A stretch of DNA of 11,099 nt from Marinovum sp. (GTDB lineage Bacteria > Pseudomonadota > Alphaproteobacteria > Rhodobacterales > Rhodobacteraceae), in contig NYVC01000138.1 in NCBI GenBank assembly GCA_002684375.1, positions 10,198-21,296 on the forward strand, in the 5' to 3' direction. Numbering within the stretch: the first letter of the stretch is position 1; each line of letters begins with the position of its first letter. The notes under the pieces are model-generated. The model had not been told where the DNA came from, searched no databases, and worked only from the letters and a program-made list of their open reading frames with translations. This document shows positions 7,307 through 11,099 of the stretch, piece by piece. The position numbers were made by a program, and so were the translations under genes.

Positions 7307-8632
7307 ATGACAACCACCCGTTTCGCACCGTCCCCCACTGGTTATATTCATGTTGGAAACCTGCGCACAGCGCTGTTTAACCACCTGATTGCCCGCAAGG
7401 CTGGAGGCGACTTCATCCTGCGGATTGATGACACCGATCCAGAGCGCTCTAAGGAAGCCTATGTTGAGGCAATCCAACAAGATATGACGTGGCTCGGATT
7501 GAGTTGGGATCGGGTTGAGCGCCAGTCGTTACGGTTGGACCGCTATAGCGCTGCGGCTGATCAATTGCGCGCGATGGGTCGGTTTTACGAGTGTTTCGAG
7601 ACCCCGACCGAGCTTGATCTCAAGCGTAAAAAGCAACTCAATATGGGTAAGCCACCGGTTTATGACCGTGCGGCGCTTGCGCTGACAGAGGCCGAAAAAG
7701 AGCAATTGCGCGCCGAGCGCGGCCAAGGTCACTGGCGGTTCAAGCTGGATCTTGAGCGGATTGAATGGACAGACGGTATTCTGGGTGAAATGTCGATTGA
7801 TGCCGCAAGCGTCAGTGATCCCGTTTTGATCCGTGGTGATGGTCAGGTACTGTACACCTTGGCTTCGGTCGTGGATGATATCGAAATGGGCGTCACTGAT
7901 GTGGTGCGCGGGTCGGATCATGTAACCAACACCGCCACCCAGATCCAGATGATTACGGCGCTAGGGGGCACACTGCCGGCGTTTGCGCATCATTCGTTAT
8001 TAACGGGTCCGCAAGGCGAAGCGCTGTCAAAGCGTTTGGGGACACTGGCACTGCGCGATCTGCGGCAGCAAGGGGTTGAACCGGCCGCATTGCTTAGCCA
8101 GATGGCCCGTCTGGGCTCCAGCGATCCGATCGAGTTGCGAGACGACCTCACAACGATCGCCGAAGGGTTCAACCTGACGCATTTCGGATCGGCGCCAACC
8201 AAATTTGATGTCGATGACCTGTTTCCACTGACGGGCCGCCATCTGCAGACGCTCGAGCATTCGGCACTGGCCGATGAGATTGCGGCGCTGGGCGTTCCAG
8301 CGGATCTGTCGCAACAGTTTTGGGCTGTCACCCGCGAAAATATCACAACGCGTCATGATCTGGCGGCGTGGTGGAGACTGTTTTCGCAAGGTGCTGATCC
8401 GGTTATCGAGGCCGAAGATTCAGAGTTCGTTGCCCAAGCGATGACGCTGTTGCCAATGGGCCCGCTGGACGGCGAAAGCTGGGGGACGTGGACGGCCGCG
8501 GTCAAAGCCGCCACGGGGCGCAAGGGGCGCGGATTGTTTATGCCGTTGCGCAAGGCACTGACCGGACAGCAGCATGGTCCCGACATGTCGGCGGTTCTGC
8601 CCCTGCTTCAGGTGATTAAAGCCCGCGGTTAG
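7307..8632 (+). CDS. gltX: Glutamyl-tRNA synthetase (class I)
   Basis: Charges tRNA-Glu (and, in lineages without GlnRS, often tRNA-Gln for later amidation by GatCAB) with glutamate. 441 residues, slightly shorter than the typical 465-490. Seen: FAPSPTGYIHVGNLR at 6-20, where HVGN (15-18) is the HIGH motif; RIDDTDPERS at 39-48; the tRNA-binding YTLASVVDDIEMGVTDV region at 183-199; RGSDH at 201-205; and the KMSKS loop as EALSKR at 238-243. The first lysine of KMSKS is replaced by Ala, while Ser241-Lys242 are kept. The cysteine-type zinc site of E. coli GltX is not apparent. AGGAG lies 8 bases before the ATG. Alphaproteobacteria often carry two GltX paralogues; which one this is cannot be told here. 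Its TAG stop overlaps the stop of the convergent gene at 8629. Confidence 0.96.
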   Translation: MTTTRFAPSPTGYIHVGNLRTALFNHLIARKAGGDFILRIDDTDPERSKEAYVEAIQQDMTWLGLSWDRVERQSLRLDRYSAAADQLRAMGRFYECFETPTELDLKRKKQLNMGKPPVYDRAALALTEAEKEQLRAERGQGHWRFKLDLERIEWTDGILGEMSIDAASVSDPVLIRGDGQVLYTLASVVDDIEMGVTDVVRGSDHVTNTATQIQMITALGGTLPAFAHHSLLTGPQGEALSKRLGTLALRDLRQQGVEPAALLSQMARLGSSDPIELRDDLTTIAEGFNLTHFGSAPTKFDVDDLFPLTGRHLQTLEHSALADEIAALGVPADLSQQFWAVTRENITTRHDLAAWWRLFSQGADPVIEAEDSEFVAQAMTLLPMGPLDGESWGTWTAAVKAATGRKGRGLFMPLRKALTGQQHGPDMSAVLPLLQVIKARG

Positions 8633-9195
8633 GGTTGGACAACGCTGACGGCCAGTCGCTCTATGGCTCGATCGACAAAAGCAAGTTGTGCCGCGTCTAA
8701 CGCTTGATGGCGCGGATAAAGCGGCGCGGCGCGGTCATTCAGAACAGGGCGATCCCAGCCGTCGGTTGTTTCAAGAAACAGATTAGCACCCTGCGGGCCG
8801 AACTGCTGCAGATAGCCCTGAAGAACCACATCGAGATAGCTCAGCAAGATCGGGGGCCTCTGCGCATCGGTATCTGCAGGAGTTTCTGGCACAGCATAAA
8901 TCGCAATATCATGCTCTTGATACATTTCTGGCAATGAACCCACAGACAAAGTCAGCCGGTCATAGCCTTGTTCGCGGATATCCAGGGCCGCCCAGTCGTT
9001 GTCGGGCACTGGCGCGATCAGCCCGTCAATCGCGCTATGATCATCCGGCACCGCGCTCAGGAGCGCCACCGGATGGTCTATTGCCTGTCGCCAGGTCCGG
9101 CGCCAGCCCTGAATGCGCAGCCTTTCGGTCGGGGCATATCTATGGGTGGCGGCGTTCACCAACGACCCGTAGCCAAAGAAATAAGGGTGTGTCAT
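8629..9195 (-). CDS. Gamma-glutamylcyclotransferase-like protein
   Basis: 188 residues from the chosen start. Family members release 5-oxoproline from gamma-glutamyl dipeptides or glutathione, acting in the cytoplasm; the substrate here is not readable. Seen: YFFGYGSLV at residues 5-13, the substrate loop of the GGCT/AIG2 fold; GWRRTW near 30-35; and LDIREQGYDR at 71-80, where Glu75 is the expected catalytic acid of the (L)DxREXXY motif. A long variable C-terminal half includes SYLDVVLQGYLQQFG. The start is uncertain: ATG 9195 fits the family N-terminus but has no clear ribosome site. In-frame alternatives are TTG 9216, GTG 9222 and TTG 9267, the last adding 24 hydrophobic residues. It is convergent with gltX, with a 4-base stop overlap, and its 5' side faces the gcv promoter, so it is probably a single-gene transcript. 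Confidence 0.82.
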   Translation of the reverse strand: MTHPYFFGYGSLVNAATHRYAPTERLRIQGWRRTWRQAIDHPVALLSAVPDDHSAIDGLIAPVPDNDWAALDIREQGYDRLTLSVGSLPEMYQEHDIAIYAVPETPADTDAQRPPILLSYLDVVLQGYLQQFGPQGANLFLETTDGWDRPVLNDRAAPLYPRHQALDAAQLAFVDRAIERLAVSVVQP

Positions 9196-9295
9196 CTCGG
9201 CAAGATCGCTGATCAAAAACACGAAGTCAAACGGATCAATTTGCAAGGGTAAAATGGGCCAATTCAAGTTCTTCAGGGGTGTCTTAAAACCTGTC

Positions 9296-9324
9296 TTGTC
9301 AGATCTAAAACAGCAGACTATGGT
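9296..9324 (+). promoter_or_regulatory. Candidate sigma-70 promoter of the gcv operon
   Basis: TTGTCA (9296-9301, 5 of 6 to -35 consensus) is followed after 17 bases by TATGGT (9319-9324, 4 of 6 to -10). The predicted transcript start is near 9331, right at the first base of aptamer 1's P1 stem, which supports the call. By eye only. Confidence 0.45.
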
Positions 9325-9330
9325 GCGTCA

Positions 9331-9410
9331 TCAAAATGGGAGAACCAGCCGCGTGCTGGTGCCGAAGGAGCAACCGCCCCGGAAACTCTCAGGCAACAGG
9401 ACCATTTTGA
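9331..9410 (+). promoter_or_regulatory. Glycine riboswitch, aptamer 1
   Basis: First half of a tandem glycine riboswitch (gcvT element). P1 is a perfect 9-base-pair stem: 9331-9339 (TCAAAATGG) with 9402-9410 (CCATTTTGA). P2 pairs GAGA 9340-9343 with TCTC 9387-9390. P3 pairs ACCAGC 9344-9349 with GCTGGT 9355-9360. The conserved core GCCGAAGGAGCAA (9361-9373) and CTCAGGCAACAGGACC (9388-9403) match the well-known glycine-binding consensus. It lies directly upstream of gcvT, the classic target. Confidence 0.95.
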
Positions 9411-9418
9411 TTAAAACA

Positions 9419-9483
9419 CTCTGGAGAGAGGCGCGTAAACTGCGTCCGCCGAAGGGATAACGATCTCAGGCAAAAAGACAGAG
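9419..9483 (+). promoter_or_regulatory. Glycine riboswitch, aptamer 2
   Basis: Second aptamer, joined to the first by an 8-base linker (9411-9418). P1: CTCTG 9419-9423 with CAGAG 9479-9483. P2: GAGA 9424-9427 with TCTC 9464-9467. P3: GGCGC 9430-9434 with GCGTC 9442-9446, including one G-U pair. The core CCGAAGGGATAA (9449-9460) departs slightly from the more usual GGAGCAA form seen in aptamer 1, and CTCAGGCAAAAAGACAGAGG (9465-9484) is typical. Two aptamers in tandem feeding one downstream platform is the standard arrangement. Confidence 0.93.
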
Positions 9484-9485
9484 GG

Positions 9486-9531
9486 GGCATCGCTGCACTG
9501 GCTTAAGCCGGAGCTTATGGGATGCCGATGC
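9486..9531 (+). promoter_or_regulatory. Expression platform hairpin region of the glycine riboswitch
   Basis: GGCATC (9486-9491), three bases after aptamer 2's P1, can pair with GATGCC (9521-9526). The shifted GCATCG (9487-9492) can pair instead with CGATGC (9526-9531). Inside is a small hairpin AAGC 9505-9508 / GCTT 9513-9516. No clean U-tract follows, so it is not a canonical intrinsic terminator. The main gcvT ribosome site (9560-9565) lies 29 bases beyond and is not covered by this structure. The switching mechanism is therefore unresolved. Confidence 0.5.
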
Positions 9532-9569
9532 GTTTAAACTTCGTTTTTGGCATAAATATAGGTGGAAAC

Positions 9570-10691
9570 ATGACGTTGCTCCGTACGCCTCTGCATGCGC
9601 TGCATGAAAAAAAAGGTGCCAAAATGGTACCCTTTGCTGGTTATGACATGCCGGTACAATATTCTTTAGGGGTGCTCAAAGAGCATCTTCACACCCGGGC
9701 CCACGCTGGCCTGTTCGATGTCAGCCATATGGGACAAGTGGTGTTGCGGGGGCGCAATTATCACACAGTGGCGCGGGCCCTTGAAACTCTTGTGCCAGTC
9801 AACATCCTCGATTTGCCGCATGACCGTCAACGCTATGGGTTTTTCACCACGCCTGAGGGCGGTATCAGCGACGATCTGATGTTGGCAAACCGTGGGGATC
9901 ATATTTTTATGGTGGTCAATGCAGGCTGCAAGATCGACGATATTGCCTATCTAAAACGGCAGCTCGAACCAGAAATAACCGTTGAAGAGATCACCAATCG
10001 AGCATTGCTGGCGCTGCAGGGGCCGGCCGCCGAGGTGGTGCTTGCAGAACATCACCCGATGGTTGCGGGCATGAGCTTTATGGATGTTAAAACCGTGCCT
10101 CTGGCCGGTGCTGAATGCTGGGTGTCGCGCTCGGGCTATACCGGTGAGGATGGGTATGAAATTTCTGTGCCCGTCGCTGTGGCCGAAGATTTGGCGCAGG
10201 CGCTGTTACAGCACCCCGAGGTTGAGCCAATCGGTCTGGGTGCGCGCGATTCTCTGCGCCTTGAGGCGGGCTTGTGCCTGTATGGCCATGATATTGATAC
10301 AGCCAGCAGCCCGGTTGAGGCCGGTCTGGCGTGGGCGATACAGAAAAGCCGCCGCGCGCAAGGGGACCGCGCCGGGGGCTTTCCGGGTGCAGAGCGTATT
10401 CTGAACCAATTACAACAGGGGCCCAAAAGTCGCCGCGTCGGTTTGTTGCCCGAAGGGCGCGCCCCGATGCGCGAAGGTGTGCCGCTGTTTGCCTCGGCTG
10501 ACGCTGATTCGGCTATTGGTGTCATCACCTCCGGGGGCTTTGGCCCAAGTTTAAACCGTCCGGTTGCTATGGGCTATGTTCCTGCCGATATGGCGGCTGT
10601 CGACACACAGGTTTTTGGTGAAATCCGTGGCAAACGTCTGCCTTTGACCGTGGTCAAACTGCCGTTTATCCCCGCCAACTTTAAAAGATAG
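9570..10691 (+). CDS. gcvT: Glycine cleavage system T protein (aminomethyltransferase)
   Basis: Takes the aminomethyl group from lipoylated GcvH, releases ammonia, and passes the one-carbon unit to tetrahydrofolate as 5,10-methylene-THF, in the cytoplasm. 373 residues, close to E. coli GcvT (364). Seen: TPLHALHEKKGAKMVPFAGYDMPVQY at the N-terminus (conserved family opening), FDVSHMGQ at 49-56, GGISDDLMLAN at 97-107 with the conserved folate-site Asp (101/102), ALQGPAA near 148-154, SRSGYTGEDGYEI near 185-197, and the C-terminal GVITSGGFGPSLNRPVAMGYV segment of the barrel domain. ATG 9570 is chosen because AGGTGG (9560-9565) lies just upstream and homology begins there; in-frame ATGs at 9522 and 9528 would add 16 or 14 residues. 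It is preceded by a glycine riboswitch and followed 19 bases later by gcvH, so the two form one operon. Confidence 0.97.
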   Translation: MTLLRTPLHALHEKKGAKMVPFAGYDMPVQYSLGVLKEHLHTRAHAGLFDVSHMGQVVLRGRNYHTVARALETLVPVNILDLPHDRQRYGFFTTPEGGISDDLMLANRGDHIFMVVNAGCKIDDIAYLKRQLEPEITVEEITNRALLALQGPAAEVVLAEHHPMVAGMSFMDVKTVPLAGAECWVSRSGYTGEDGYEISVPVAVAEDLAQALLQHPEVEPIGLGARDSLRLEAGLCLYGHDIDTASSPVEAGLAWAIQKSRRAQGDRAGGFPGAERILNQLQQGPKSRRVGLLPEGRAPMREGVPLFASADADSAIGVITSGGFGPSLNRPVAMGYVPADMAAVDTQVFGEIRGKRLPLTVVKLPFIPANFKR

Positions 10692-10710
10692 TCAATAGGA
10701 GAGACCCGTA

Positions 10711-11070
10711 ATGAAATACACTGAAGAACATGAATGGTTGCGTATCGAAGACGATTTGGTGGTGGTGGGCATCACCGATCACGCCTCGGCACAATTGGGT
10801 GATGTGGTTTTTGTCGAACTGCCCGAGGCTGGCACCACTGTAGCAAAAGACGAAGAGATTGTGGTGATCGAAAGCGTCAAGGCCGCCTCTGATATCCTGT
10901 CACCACTGGACGGAGAGATTGTAGAGGTCAATGAGGCGTTGGTCGCCACCCCCAGCATGGTCAATGATGATCCTTTGGGGGAGGCATGGTTTTTCAAACT
11001 AAAGGCCGCCGATCTGGGGCAGATGGATGATTACCTCAGTGAGGCCGGGTACAAAAAACTGATCGGCTGA
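10711..11070 (+). CDS. gcvH: Glycine cleavage system H protein (lipoyl carrier)
   Basis: The mobile lipoyl carrier that shuttles the aminomethyl intermediate between GcvP, GcvT and Lpd. 119 residues, compact but normal for the family (about 119-130). Seen: YTEEHEWLR at 3-11, GITDHASAQLGD at 20-31, LPEAG at 37-41, and the lipoylation loop IESVKAASDI, with Lys57 as the predicted lipoyl attachment residue. These are followed by SPLDGEIVEVNE and the C-terminal DPLGEAWFFKL strand and helix. GGAGAG (10698-10703) sits 7 bases before the ATG. The gene is co-directional with gcvT at 19 bases, so it should come under the same glycine riboswitch. The 29 bases after its stop show no gene start; gcvP is the expected next member but is outside the window. 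Confidence 0.97.
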   Translation: MKYTEEHEWLRIEDDLVVVGITDHASAQLGDVVFVELPEAGTTVAKDEEIVVIESVKAASDILSPLDGEIVEVNEALVATPSMVNDDPLGEAWFFKLKAADLGQMDDYLSEAGYKKLIG

Positions 11071-11099
11071 GGTCTTGTGGCGACGGCATTTATGCACCG

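Noticed and set aside
9254..9460. Plus-strand 68-codon frame upstream of gcvT.
   Set aside because: It runs through the conserved structured core of the glycine riboswitch; the conservation there is RNA, not protein.
1..11099. Mobile elements, prophage, CRISPR, tRNA or rRNA genes, defence or toxin-antitoxin modules.
   Set aside because: None seen: no transposase-like frames, terminal inverted repeats, spaced repeat arrays, or tRNA-like cloverleaf. Most overlapping frames opposite the genes are shadows with no ribosome sites or domains.

Overview
The window looks like a piece of chromosome from an alphaproteobacterium, most likely a marine Rhodobacterales (Roseobacter-type) species. The grounds are moderate GC content by eye, the style of the GltX and NadE sequences, an M81/MlrC-type metallopeptidase, and a glycine-riboswitch-controlled gcvT-gcvH pair. 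The taxonomic call is inference from protein style, not from a search. Gene content is housekeeping and central metabolism. I saw no mobile element, phage gene, CRISPR array, tRNA or rRNA.

Layout, left to right. Minus strand: the N-terminal two thirds of galE, cut by the left edge (1-682); a secreted CIA30-domain protein (943-1491) with its own likely promoter; and a zinc-free quinone-oxidoreductase-type MDR protein (1646-2608). A 255-base divergent gap follows. Plus strand: a small MscS channel (2864-3691), then an M81/MlrC-family metallopeptidase with a full set of predicted metal ligands (3758-5278). After a 290-base gap holding a 12-base direct repeat and two mutually exclusive short hairpins come glutamine-dependent NAD+ synthetase nadE (5569-7227) and glutamyl-tRNA synthetase gltX (7307-8632). 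gltX ends tail-to-tail with, and overlaps by 4 bases, a minus-strand gamma-glutamylcyclotransferase-like gene (8629-9195).

The right end is the glycine cleavage locus. A candidate promoter (9296-9324) leads into a tandem two-aptamer glycine riboswitch (9331-9483), a downstream hairpin region (9486-9531), gcvT (9570-10691) and gcvH (10711-11070). gcvP is the expected next gene but lies beyond the window. The riboswitch should sense glycine and tune GcvT (aminomethyltransferase) and GcvH (lipoyl carrier), which together with GcvP and Lpd split glycine into CO2, ammonia and 5,10-methylene-THF.

No clearly new system is evident. The best leads are the expression platform of the riboswitch, which contains an extra in-frame gcvT start with a GGAG 8 bases upstream, the leader structure of nadE, and the substrate of the M81 enzyme.
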